Source: Liriodendron chinense (taxonomy: Eukaryota > Streptophyta > Magnoliopsida > Magnoliales > Magnoliaceae). Taken from it: a stretch of DNA of 64,000 nt. Shown here piece after piece: positions 62,101 to 64,000 of this stretch. The stretch is taken from NCBI GenBank assembly GCA_003013855.2, contig ML058577.1, positions 62,001-126,000 on the forward strand. The letters run 5' to 3'. The notes beneath the pieces were generated by a model. The model ran no database searches. It saw only the letters and a program-made list of their open reading frames with translations, and was not told where the DNA came from. The translations under genes and the position numbers were made by a program. The number at the start of each line of letters is the position of its first letter. Positions within the stretch are counted from its first letter, which is position 1.

Positions 62101-63736
62101 TAAAAACCAATTTCGCCCCCGAAATTGTTTAGGTTCACATTTAACGATCTTATCTGACGATACACCGGTGCCAGATGCGATGGTTCAGCTCATGCTCATT
62201 GCTGGGTTTATCCCCAGTATTCTGATCTACTTATACGACTGGGCCTATTTTCTGAATGCTAACTGTTCTCCTTATACAAGTCTGGTTACTAACGTCTCGA
62301 GAGGACAAGTCGGGTCCTACTTAGTGATTTACCCTATGTTTCGATCCTGGGACTGTGGGCTATGGGCCGACTACACTTCCGCTGCGCCACTCTGATGGGC
62401 TCATGTCGTAATGCCTGAGTTTATATGCATGCAAGGACGTATGCTAACTACACTGGCCTGACTTATGCGGTCTACCCCCCTTAAAAAAAATCTTGAACGA
62501 TCGGGTTAGTACGGAGAAACGGTGGTGATAGGCCTGATTCTGGTACGTCGATCCTCTGCCTGGCTAGGGCAGAAAGTTCGTTGTATCCCTTCCAAATCCT
62601 GGTGGATCCTGGTCTTCTGCTCAGCCACAGCAGTGAGTCCTTTGGTAATCGCCCAGGATCGGGAATTGGATCAGACCGCGAATACCTCGCTTGAGCATAG
62701 TTCCGTAAATCCGTTGTTTGGTCACCCTAGGCGTTCCGAGGGGGTTGAAGGAAGGTTTGGGCCTCTTGGTGGGAAATGAAAGAGGGTTGGGGCTCTCTTT
62801 AAGAGAGTGTTGGGTCAAAGATGAGAGGGTTTAGCAAGGGTAGGAAAAATGGGGTGAAAAATGGGAGAGAGATGTGAAAACGAGGAGAGAAAGAAAAAAA
62901 AACAGTTTTAAGGTTAGGGAGGTCCGGTGGCATGGCACCCTACAGTGTGCGATGGCACCCTACAGGTCTGGACAACTTTGTTAGCATCGTATCAAACTAC
63001 TCCATTGACACTAATTCGCATCATGTGCACACAATTATCAACATACATGCTGAAAATAGAGGCGTTTCATAGCATCCAAAATCAAAGCAAACAATGACAA
63101 TAGTTCATTCATGAAATAGAGCGATCTCAACAATGACAATGACTTGTTTTTTGACAAGCAGTTCTCCTTTTTGGTCCTTATTATGCATGCATTTACTCTT
63201 CAGCATTTATGTCTACTTTCCAGTTGATAGCTTATATAAAAACAAGAATCTACGAACTGTCTCTAACAACTGAACAAAATCATTACTTTTTTAACCATCC
63301 TCCGTTGTGTTTGGTGCAATTATTACTCCATGCATGGTTTCATTCCAGGAAAACACCCACCTAATTAATCATTACTTGCACCCTTCTTTTGTTATTTGCA
63401 TTCCATTTGTCATCTTTTGTGATCTAGTTGTACAAACTTCCTGTAGATGTCTTATTGTAACCTGCAAAAAGTTAATCTTGATGTCCATACTTTTTATTTC
63501 AGAAACTGGATGTGTTGCGTGAGGGTTCTCCACTGCTTATAGAGAGTGAGAACATGCCTAAAGACTCTCCTTCTTCTGCTCAGTCAGTTTCAGCTGATCC
63601 ATCATATGATCTTAAACATGGAAGATCCTCAAGCAAGTGGATTGATGAACAATCCTCAGTCATCAGTTCAGTTACAGAGTCAACTCAAGCTGGTGAAATT
63701 ATCAGTGGGACTGCCGCTGGTTTCAGGTTGCCAACG
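14423..63736 (+). CDS. KIN7D: Kinesin-7 motor protein, KIN7D/MKRP-like (5' part, 16 exons, gene runs off right edge)
   Basis: Plus-end directed, ATP-driven microtubule motor of the plant kinesin-7 family. Joining 14423-14775, 14919-15016, 37128-37217, 39163-39215, 42601-42666, 43275-43328, 43638-43697, 47678-47756, 52172-52239, 56368-56424, 56520-56624, 58204-58308, 58554-58661, 58773-58904, 59089-59271 and 63503-63736 gives 615 uninterrupted codons. Residues 1-105 are Ser/Arg-rich, with the RLIPRS and SMTPNR motifs of the KIN7D group. The motor domain runs from about 107 (SISVTVRFRPL) to 425, with P-loop GVTSSGKT, switch I NLLSSRSH and switch II DLAGSE all present. Coiled coil starts near 433. 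Arabidopsis members of this group have been reported as mitochondrial; the Ser/Arg-rich start is compatible with a transit peptide but does not prove one. The start ATG lies in a good context (ccATGGC). Family proteins are about 1,000 residues, so the rest of the coiled coil and any C-terminal RING-type domain lie beyond 64000. Family assignment is firm; the exact paralogue is less certain. Confidence 0.95.
14919..15016 (+). CDS. KIN7D: Kinesin-7 exon 2
   Basis: Residues 118-150, including the EFQRGDEIAWYADGD and YNPATAYAF segments typical of plant kinesin-7. The acceptor is ttatgcag| and the donor is TTTG|gtattt, phase 1. The 143-bp intron 1 before it is ordinary; the intron after it is about 22.1 kb. 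Confidence 0.95.
15211..15381. mobile_element. About 170-bp Tourist-like MITE
   Basis: The ends GGCCATGTTTGGTTGGCACTT and, inverted, GGCCCCATTTGGTTCCGCTT are imperfect TIRs. AT-rich interior, no coding. CTA/TTA flanks suggest but do not prove a 3-bp PIF/Harbinger duplication. Confidence 0.55.
15643..15810 (+). mobile_element. tRNA-derived SINE
   Basis: Has an internal polymerase III promoter: A-box TAGCCTAGCTGG (15659-15670) and B-box GGTTCGAGAC (15704-15713), about 33 bp apart, followed by a 100-bp body and an A-tail (15798-15810). Similar GATGGYGGA-type sequence on both sides could be a target duplication. The 5' end is approximate. Confidence 0.75.
15880..17760 (+). pseudogene. LINE ORF1 (RRM/gag-like) remnant
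   Basis: Joined frames from 15880 read as the plant L1 ORF1 RNA-binding domain. The segments FVEGFSKGWLPINFARVFG and EVVIPKDRISGRP, then GFAFVRM, are recognisable; the RGFAFV-type RNP1 motif is broken by a stop (normally Arg). The rest of the frame is acidic, with several stops. The plant L1 ORF1 protein binds the element's RNA. Confidence 0.65.
17838..18560 (+). pseudogene. LINE ORF2 apurinic endonuclease-like domain remnant
   Basis: Starts MIILSWNMKGLG and has the IIAIQETKM motif of the exonuclease-endonuclease-phosphatase fold. Further on are GDFNVV-like and MISDHKPI-like motifs. At least four in-frame stops and frame changes show it is dead. Confidence 0.75.
18567..20160 (+). pseudogene. 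LINE ORF2 reverse transcriptase remnant
   Basis: Contains FRPISLLVGPYKILAKILA, GRQILDGALVANE, a shifted DIEKAYDHVDW block, then GLRQGDPLSPYLFM. The catalytic YADD box at 19874 reads stop-Ala-Asp-Asp-Thr, so the Tyr codon has become TAA. Several other stops. Downstream, about 20150, the connection region is missing. Confidence 0.85.
20220..20989 (+). pseudogene. LINE ORF2 C-terminal zf-RVT region remnant
   Basis: Reads GNGTRIRFWVGTW, then, past a poly-C tract, CLLCMANEELIDHLFIHCQY, the Cys/His motif of plant L1 zf-RVT domains. It is fused directly to the RT remnant after an internal deletion. Confidence 0.7.
20593..20624. repeat. Poly-C run of 32 bases
   Basis: Uninterrupted C on the + strand, inside the LINE 3' part. 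Lengths of such runs are prone to sequencing and assembly error. Confidence 0.9.
21366..22231 (+). mobile_element. LTR-like block beginning TGATGAGGACATC
   Basis: Starts TGATGAGGACATCTGAGCAC. It has a TATA-like CTATAAAGGGGG (21829) followed by a leader with GTGTGATGCCAAGTTGTGAAG. It ends at AAGGTAAGCA, after which GGTGGTATCTAAAC resembles a diverged primer-binding site. No internal region follows. End points are inferred. Confidence 0.5.
22232..23045. other. Non-coding intronic stretch
   Basis: AT-rich. A 141-codon minus-strand frame at 22549-22974 has no recognisable domain and is biased towards Phe/Ser/Leu, as expected of an AT-rich chance frame. Confidence 0.5.
23191..23687. mobile_element. 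hAT-like MITE (TAGGG..GTCAATGGGYCGGGC ends), interrupted
   Basis: The left end TAGGGGGGGTCAATGGGTCG and the inverse of the right end, TAGGGTTGTCAATGGGCCGG, form TIRs of a common plant hAT MITE type. It is split by a second element at 23259-23615. Confidence 0.7.
23259..23615. mobile_element. CCGTTACGG-rich MITE, copy 1 (hAT-like)
   Basis: The ends CATGGTGTGCCGTATAAGCC and, inverted, CAAGGTATTCCATAACGGTA are diverged TIRs. The body is made of CCGTTAC/GTAACGG motifs with a T-run in the middle. Flanks CGAAGGCC (23251-23258) and CGAAGGCT (23616-23623) fit an 8-bp duplication with one mismatch. Confidence 0.75.
23982..25403 (-). mobile_element. Solo LTR of a Tat/Athila-type Gypsy element with perfect 5-bp TSD
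   Basis: Flanked by GATGC on both sides (23977-23981 and 25404-25408). TG..CA ends: TGTTCGCC..GCTCAACA on the + strand. On the minus strand it has TATAAAA (24794-24800) and ends with the GGTCTCACG..CTTGCACTTGGAGTTGG block typical of these LTRs. GACCGGTC-type palindromes are frequent at 24870-25160. Confidence 0.85.
25601..28106. other. Non-coding intronic stretch with partial repeats
   Basis: 25610-25800 is CT-rich with CCCTAACCCTAA-like telomere-type units at 25768. 27000-27250 and 27720-27960 contain partial foldback-class blocks (GTGGCCCACTG, GGTGGGCCCCAATATTGG). No coding supported. Confidence 0.5.
28107..29040 (-). repeat. Chromovirus 3' LTR
   Basis: On the minus strand begins TGATGAAGACATCAGGCCCT and ends CTGTCCAACA. 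A direct copy of 34170-35105, slightly diverged (for example TGTTGGACAG against TGTAGGACAG). The end of the coding region overlaps its border. Confidence 0.9.
29050..30300 (-). pseudogene. Chromovirus integrase and chromodomain remnant
   Basis: The integrase core is seen in HGLPKTIVYDRDVRFTSYFW and HPQTDGQTEVVNRSL. The C-terminal GPF-like block reads MVRIRPERF..ARSVAPFKIL (29515). A chromodomain YLVKWKNKPPSDCTW lies near 29180-29130. Stops and shifts separate them. Confidence 0.85.
30388..32410 (-). pseudogene. Chromovirus protease, reverse transcriptase and RNase H remnant
   Basis: The protease motif VDSG lies near 32370. RT spans about 31699-31109, with KIDLKSGYHHIRI and the YFDD active site at about 31290. 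RNase H spans 31068-30388, with ACDASGVGIGGVLS. An in-frame stop at 31337-31339 replaces a Gln codon usual in RT, and further stops follow at 31108. Confidence 0.88.
32600..33687 (-). pseudogene. Chromovirus gag and zinc-knuckle remnant
   Basis: Begins MSNEQLSEQIAQLIQRITAM at 33687, followed by an Arg/Gly-rich segment, the retrotransposon gag fold and, near 32660, a CYECGNFGHISNQC zinc knuckle (CX2CX4HX4C). Split over several frames. Confidence 0.85.
34170..35105 (-). repeat. Chromovirus 5' LTR
   Basis: On the minus strand begins TGATGAGGACATCAGGCCCT and ends CTGTCCTACA, with the primer-binding site just downstream at about 34150-34161. Confidence 0.9.
35106..35369. other. Half of a foldback-class repeat
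   Basis: GTGGGGCCCACCGCGATGAC, then GGCATGACTCAAAAATG and TGGGCCACGCCCCATGAAAC, show the left half of the long-TIR class; no matching inverse half was found. Confidence 0.45.
35370..36652. mobile_element. Large palindromic foldback element with a second palindrome nested in its centre
   Basis: The left arm (about 35370-35720) has its inverse at about 36300-36652. Paired blocks include GGGAATTTTAC / GTAAAATTCCC, ACCTCATTAAT / ATTAATGAGGT, ATAATTATCATTCCACT and its inverse, and GGTGGACCACATGATTGGAA-like blocks. A further inverted pair (about 35745-35900 against 36110-36265, TGGATTTCATA..GGTGTGGYCCAC) lies inside. No transposase frame. Confidence 0.75.
36653..37127. other. Unique right end of intron 2
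   Basis: AT-rich, no repeat recognised. Ends with the acceptor of exon 3, tactgtag. Confidence 0.6.
37128..37217 (+). CDS. KIN7D: Kinesin-7 exon 3
   Basis: Residues 151-180: D-RVFGP, then YDVAARPVVKAAMEGVN. The acceptor is tactgtag| and the donor is AATG|gtaagt. The phase matches exon 2 across 22 kb of transposon sequence, and the protein continues as expected for the family. Confidence 0.95.
37563..37725. mobile_element. CCGTTACGG-rich MITE, diverged copy
   Basis: Begins CAAGGTGTTCCATGACATTT, matching the TIR of the family. It contains GTAGCGGCCGTTAGGGCCC. The right end CCGTATGATAAGATG is a poor inverse match; no target duplication found. Confidence 0.5.
37726..39162. other. Remainder of kinesin intron 3
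   Basis: Non-coding. A-rich runs at 38148-38160 and 38427-38438; no transposon ends recognised. Confidence 0.5.
39163..39215 (+). CDS. KIN7D: Kinesin-7 exon 4 (P-loop)
   Basis: Residues 181-198, TVFAYGVTSSGKTHTMH. It contains the Walker A/P-loop (GVTSSGKT) that binds ATP. The acceptor is caatcgcag| and the donor is CAT|gtaagc. Confidence 0.95.
40128..40988. mobile_element. TIR element composed of GATATCG/GATACCG-like motifs
   Basis: The ends TAGTGTTTGAATTATTTCCG and, inverted, CAGTGTTTGAAGTTTCAGTA are imperfect TIRs. The interior repeats GATAACACCGATA, CAACGTATCGATATCG and AATATTGCCAATG-like units. Lies in intron 4. No coding. Confidence 0.65.
41414..41831. mobile_element. Tourist/hAT-like MITE in intron 4
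   Basis: GGGTCTGTTTGTATTGG at the left and the inverse of CTAATCCAAACAGGCCC at the right form short TIRs, typical of GGGCCTGTTTGG MITEs. The 84-codon frame inside is not a gene. Confidence 0.55.
42601..42666 (+). CDS. KIN7D: Kinesin-7 exon 5
   Basis: Residues 199-220, GDQKSPGVIPLAIKDVFSMI then QD. The acceptor is atcttttcag| and the donor is GAT|gtaagt, phase 0. Confidence 0.95.
43275..43328 (+). CDS. KIN7D: Kinesin-7 exon 6
   Basis: Residues 221-238, TPGREFLLRVSYLEIYNE, the conserved SYLEIYNE strand of the motor domain. The acceptor is ccttggcag| and the donor is GAG|gtcagt, phase 0. Confidence 0.95.
43638..43697 (+). CDS. KIN7D: Kinesin-7 exon 7
   Basis: Residues 239-258, beginning VINDLLDPTGQNLRVRED, diagnostic of this kinesin-7 group. 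The acceptor is ctattgcag| and the donor is CAG|gtttgt, phase 0. Confidence 0.95.
44011..44056. repeat. (CT)n(AC)n compound microsatellite
   Basis: CT units to 44044 followed by ACACAC. Lies in intron 7. Confidence 0.9.
44618..47317 (-). mobile_element. Solo LTR, Tekay/Del-type chromovirus, copy 2, with perfect 5-bp TSD
   Basis: Flanked by CAACC on both sides (44613-44617 and 47318-47322). On the minus strand starts TGTAACGCCCCGTAAAATCA. Collinear with 4267-6979 over its 2.7 kb, with few indels. No internal coding region, so it is a solo LTR left by LTR-LTR recombination. Confidence 0.88.
47678..47756 (+). CDS. KIN7D: Kinesin-7 exon 8
   Basis: Residues 259-284 plus one base: GTYVEGIKEEVVLSPGHALS then FIAAGE. 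The acceptor is atcttatag| and the donor is GAAG|gtttgc, phase 1. A run of about 20 T follows shortly after the donor. Confidence 0.95.
47757..48627. other. Left part of kinesin intron 8
   Basis: Starts with a T-run after the donor. AT-rich, no gene or clear transposon end recognised. Confidence 0.5.
48628..49440 (-). mobile_element. Truncated Tekay/Del-type LTR, copy 3
   Basis: TGTGATACCCTGGATGCCAA at 48628, then GGTTGCCCTCGGCCC and GCATAAACAACT, match one end of copies 1 and 2 at lower identity. Homology stops around 49440, so the other two thirds are missing. Contains a C16 run (48843-48858). Confidence 0.7.
49980..50095. mobile_element. CCGTTACGG-rich MITE, half copy
   Basis: An A-run followed by CCGTTACAGGGGGCGTAATGG and, at the right, an end whose inverse is CAAGGTGTCCCGTAGCGGTA, the family TIR. 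The left half is absent. Confidence 0.6.
50100..50540. repeat. Degenerate minisatellite with GATCTGGTGCTGCTGGTGGC-like units
   Basis: About eight diverged units of roughly 45-60 bp containing TCTGGTGCTGCTGGTGGCAC or variants. Lies on the internal side of a minus-strand Copia PBS, so it may be part of that element. No intact frame. Confidence 0.6.
50893..51168 (-). mobile_element. 5' LTR of a Copia-like element with adjacent PBS
   Basis: On the minus strand TGGTATTAGAGC (50881-50892) is the Met-tRNA primer site with one change, and it follows directly on an LTR end, CCATTTACA. The LTR start is read as TGATGGAAGATG near 51168. About 276 bp. No RT domain is seen to the left, so the element is incomplete. 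Confidence 0.6.
51169..52171. other. Right part of kinesin intron 8
   Basis: A 140-codon + frame at 51266-51688 shows no domain, signal or family similarity I recognise and is treated as chance. The rest is AT-rich up to the exon 9 acceptor. Confidence 0.5.
52172..52239 (+). CDS. KIN7D: Kinesin-7 exon 9 (switch I)
   Basis: Residues 285-307, with HRHVGSNNFNLLSSRSHTIF. It contains the switch I SSRSH motif that senses nucleotide. The acceptor is tgtgggcag| and the donor is TTG|gtaaat, phase 0. Confidence 0.95.
53098..53138. repeat. (GA)n microsatellite
   Basis: About 20 GA units in intron 9. Confidence 0.95.
53255..54005. repeat. GATATCG/GTATCGGC-rich repeat, second location
   Basis: The left block GAATATCGGTATTGGGGGGT, GATACGATACAGG and ATATCGATATC, and the right block GGGCTGATACAGG, ATACGATATGACC and GATACTGATATTCG, are in roughly inverted arrangement around an AT-rich core. 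Similar in composition to 40128-40988 but with different ends. Confidence 0.5.
54006..54360 (+). mobile_element. 3' end and LTR of a Copia element
   Basis: The polypurine tract CAGCTTGGGGGGGAG (54078-54091) directly precedes TGTTAACGGATG (LTR start at 54092). A TATA-like TAATATAAAGGG lies at 54236. The LTR end is read near 54360 (TACATCAACCA). Only a few dozen bases of internal sequence remain to the left. Confidence 0.7.
55706..55959. mobile_element. CCGTTACGG-rich hAT-like MITE, complete copy
   Basis: The ends CAACGTATTCCGTAATG and, inverted, CATTGTGTGTCGTAACA are TIRs. Flanks CAATCAGG (55698-55705) and CCATCAGG (55960-55967) match 7 of 8, fitting the 8-bp hAT duplication. The interior is made of GTAACGG/CCGTTAC units. 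Confidence 0.75.
56368..56424 (+). CDS. KIN7D: Kinesin-7 exon 10
   Basis: Residues 308-326, MIESSAHGDEYDGVIFSQL. The acceptor is ttatcacag| and the donor is CTT|gtatgc, phase 0. Intron 10 after it is only 95 bp. Confidence 0.93.
56520..56624 (+). CDS. KIN7D: Kinesin-7 exon 11 (switch II)
   Basis: Residues 327-361. It starts with NLIDLAGSESSKTETTGLRR, which includes the switch II DLAGSE motif, and ends INKSLLTLGT. The acceptor is tgtcatag| and the donor is ACT|gtaggt, phase 0. Confidence 0.95.
56625..58203 (+). other. Kinesin intron 11 (1.6 kb)
   Basis: Non-coding. TATGTCTCTTTCTTC followed by GTGTGG occurs twice (57439 and 57601). GTCCCCCTTAAAAAGGGGTG at 57533 is a small palindrome. No transposon identified. 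Confidence 0.6.
58204..58308 (+). CDS. KIN7D: Kinesin-7 exon 12
   Basis: Residues 362-396: VIGKLSDGKASHVPYRDSKL, then TRLLQSSLSGHGHVS. The acceptor gaaatttgaag| has almost no pyrimidine tract, but the reading frame and family conservation fix the boundary. The donor is TCG|gtgagt. Confidence 0.93.
58554..58661 (+). CDS. KIN7D: Kinesin-7 exon 13 (end of motor)
   Basis: Residues 397-432: LICTVTPASSNMEETHNTLK, then FASRAKRVEINASRNR. This is the last strand and helix of the motor and the start of the neck. The acceptor is atgttacag| and the donor is AGG|gtaaat. Confidence 0.95.
58773..58904 (+). CDS. KIN7D: Kinesin-7 exon 14 (neck/coiled coil)
   Basis: Residues 433-476, beginning IIDEKSLIKKYQKEITSLKQ. 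Heptad-like, charged helix of the neck and first coiled coil. The acceptor is gtattccag| and the donor is CAG|gttgtc, phase 0. Confidence 0.93.
59089..59271 (+). CDS. KIN7D: Kinesin-7 exon 15 (coiled coil)
   Basis: Residues 477-537. It contains LEEGQVKMQSRLEEEEEAKA and the conserved LTKLILVSTKN segment after the coil. The acceptor is ttcaaacag| and the donor is GAT|gtaagt, phase 0. Confidence 0.94.
59272..60234. other. Left part of kinesin intron 15
   Basis: AT-rich non-coding sequence up to the LTR at 60235. Confidence 0.5.
60235..62088 (-). mobile_element. Tekay/Del-type LTR, copy 4, attached to a polypurine tract
   Basis: TGTAACGCCCCG..CGGGGCGTTACA ends. 1.85 kb, related to copies 1-3 through blocks such as GGTTGGCGAA, GCCAGTAGCCCCTCGATCC and CACTACGGGGAGGCA. 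On the minus strand it is immediately preceded by TTTTTAAGGGGGGTAGAT, a polypurine tract, so this is the 3' LTR. Confidence 0.8.
62089..62990 (-). mobile_element. 3' internal remnant of the Tekay/Del-type element, with PPT
   Basis: On the minus strand AATTTCGGGGGCGAAATTGG, then TTTTTAAGGGGGGTAGA, is the usual end of a Tekay/Del internal region. A second AAGGGGGGTAGA lies at 62472-62486. No polyprotein domain is recognisable. The right limit is approximate, near the duplicated ATGGCACCCTACAG (62932 and 62951). Confidence 0.55.
62991..63502. other. Right end of kinesin intron 15
   Basis: AT-rich, no feature recognised, ending with the exon 16 acceptor (ttatttcag). Confidence 0.6.
63503..63736 (+). 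CDS. KIN7D: Kinesin-7 exon 16 (Ser-rich linker; last exon in window)
   Basis: Residues 538-615. Low-complexity Ser-rich linker ending ESTQAGEIISGTAAGFRLPT, as in family members just before the LVEQVKMLAGEIAF block, which is not reached. The acceptor is ttatttcag|. The donor is taken as ACG|gtgtgt, phase 0. An alternative donor lies 10 bp upstream (CAG|gttgcc, phase 2), so the right boundary is slightly uncertain. Confidence 0.85.
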
Positions 63737-64000
63737 GTGTGTTTCTTCTAACTTTTGTTTAGAAAAGAATAGCTAGTCTTTTCTTGTTCAGTCGTGTCAT
63801 GCCAAAATTTCCTTTTAACTGTAGGGATACAACTGCACATAAAATAATGCATGAAGCTCCTTAAGCGGTGTGAGGCTTCAGCCCATTCTTTAAACCAATG
63901 TTTGATTGATTGACCTCTACTTGGAAATTTGTTTGCAGATTTTCTATATCAATCATCCAAATTTTCAAAAAAATTAAATAATCTTTTTCTTTTATAGTGG
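63737..64000 (+). other. Start of kinesin intron 16
   Basis: Follows the GTGTGT donor. No further exon is visible before the window ends. Confidence 0.7.

Noticed and set aside
62027..62395. 122-codon + frame with a hydrophobic stretch
   Set aside because: Spans the LTR end, PPT and internal remnant of the Tekay-type element in the antisense direction.

Overview
This is a piece of a plant nuclear genome. It carries one real protein-coding gene, on the + strand, embedded in layers of transposable elements. The gene encodes a plant kinesin-7 (KIN7D/MKRP-like). It starts at 14423 and runs off the right edge. Sixteen exons (1,845 nt, 615 codons, all in phase, GT..AG introns, no internal stop or frameshift) are spread over more than 49 kb. 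They cover the Ser-rich N-terminus, the complete motor domain (P-loop, switch I, switch II) and the start of the coiled coil. The C-terminal part of a protein that is usually about 1,000 residues lies outside the window. The many long-TIR repeats built round GGTGGGCCCACC-like cores resemble sequences I associate with magnoliid trees (Lauraceae-type genomes); that placement is low-confidence inference.

Left flank, 1-14422. 1-1171 is a GTCCA/CAGCTG/CACGTG-rich repetitive stretch. It leads into a Tat/Athila-type Gypsy LTR (about 1212-2565) with a TATA box and internal tandem repeats. That LTR abuts a minus-strand Copia fragment (gag plus protease motif at 2566-3828, PBS at 3816-3826, 5' LTR at 3829-4101). 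A 2.7-kb solo LTR of Tekay/Del chromovirus type follows (4267-6979). From 8 to 12.6 kb there are several foldback, Mutator-like non-autonomous elements, three with 9-bp target duplications. The last 1.8 kb before the gene has no clear transposon and probably contains the promoter.

Gene body, 14423-63736. Intron 2 is about 22.1 kb. It holds a tRNA-derived SINE, a decayed L1-type LINE (about 15.8-21.15 kb), two LTR-like blocks beginning TGATGRGGACATC, one of them nested up to four levels deep (23.0-25.6 kb), a nearly complete but inactivated minus-strand chromovirus with two LTRs (28107-35105), and a nested palindromic element (about 35.37-36.65 kb). Intron 4 holds a TIR element built of GATATCG-like motifs and a Tourist-like MITE. 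Intron 7 holds a second 2.7-kb solo LTR with a perfect 5-bp duplication. Introns 8, 9 and 15 hold further Tekay-type and Copia LTR fragments and hAT-like CCGTTACGG MITEs.

I see no bacterial-type operon, CRISPR array, rRNA or complete tRNA gene. Most open frames in the window are chance or transposon remnants. No undescribed biochemical system is evident. The notable points are the intact kinesin spread through very long transposon-filled introns, the matched pair of solo LTRs bracketing its 5' half, and the families of self-complementary non-autonomous elements.
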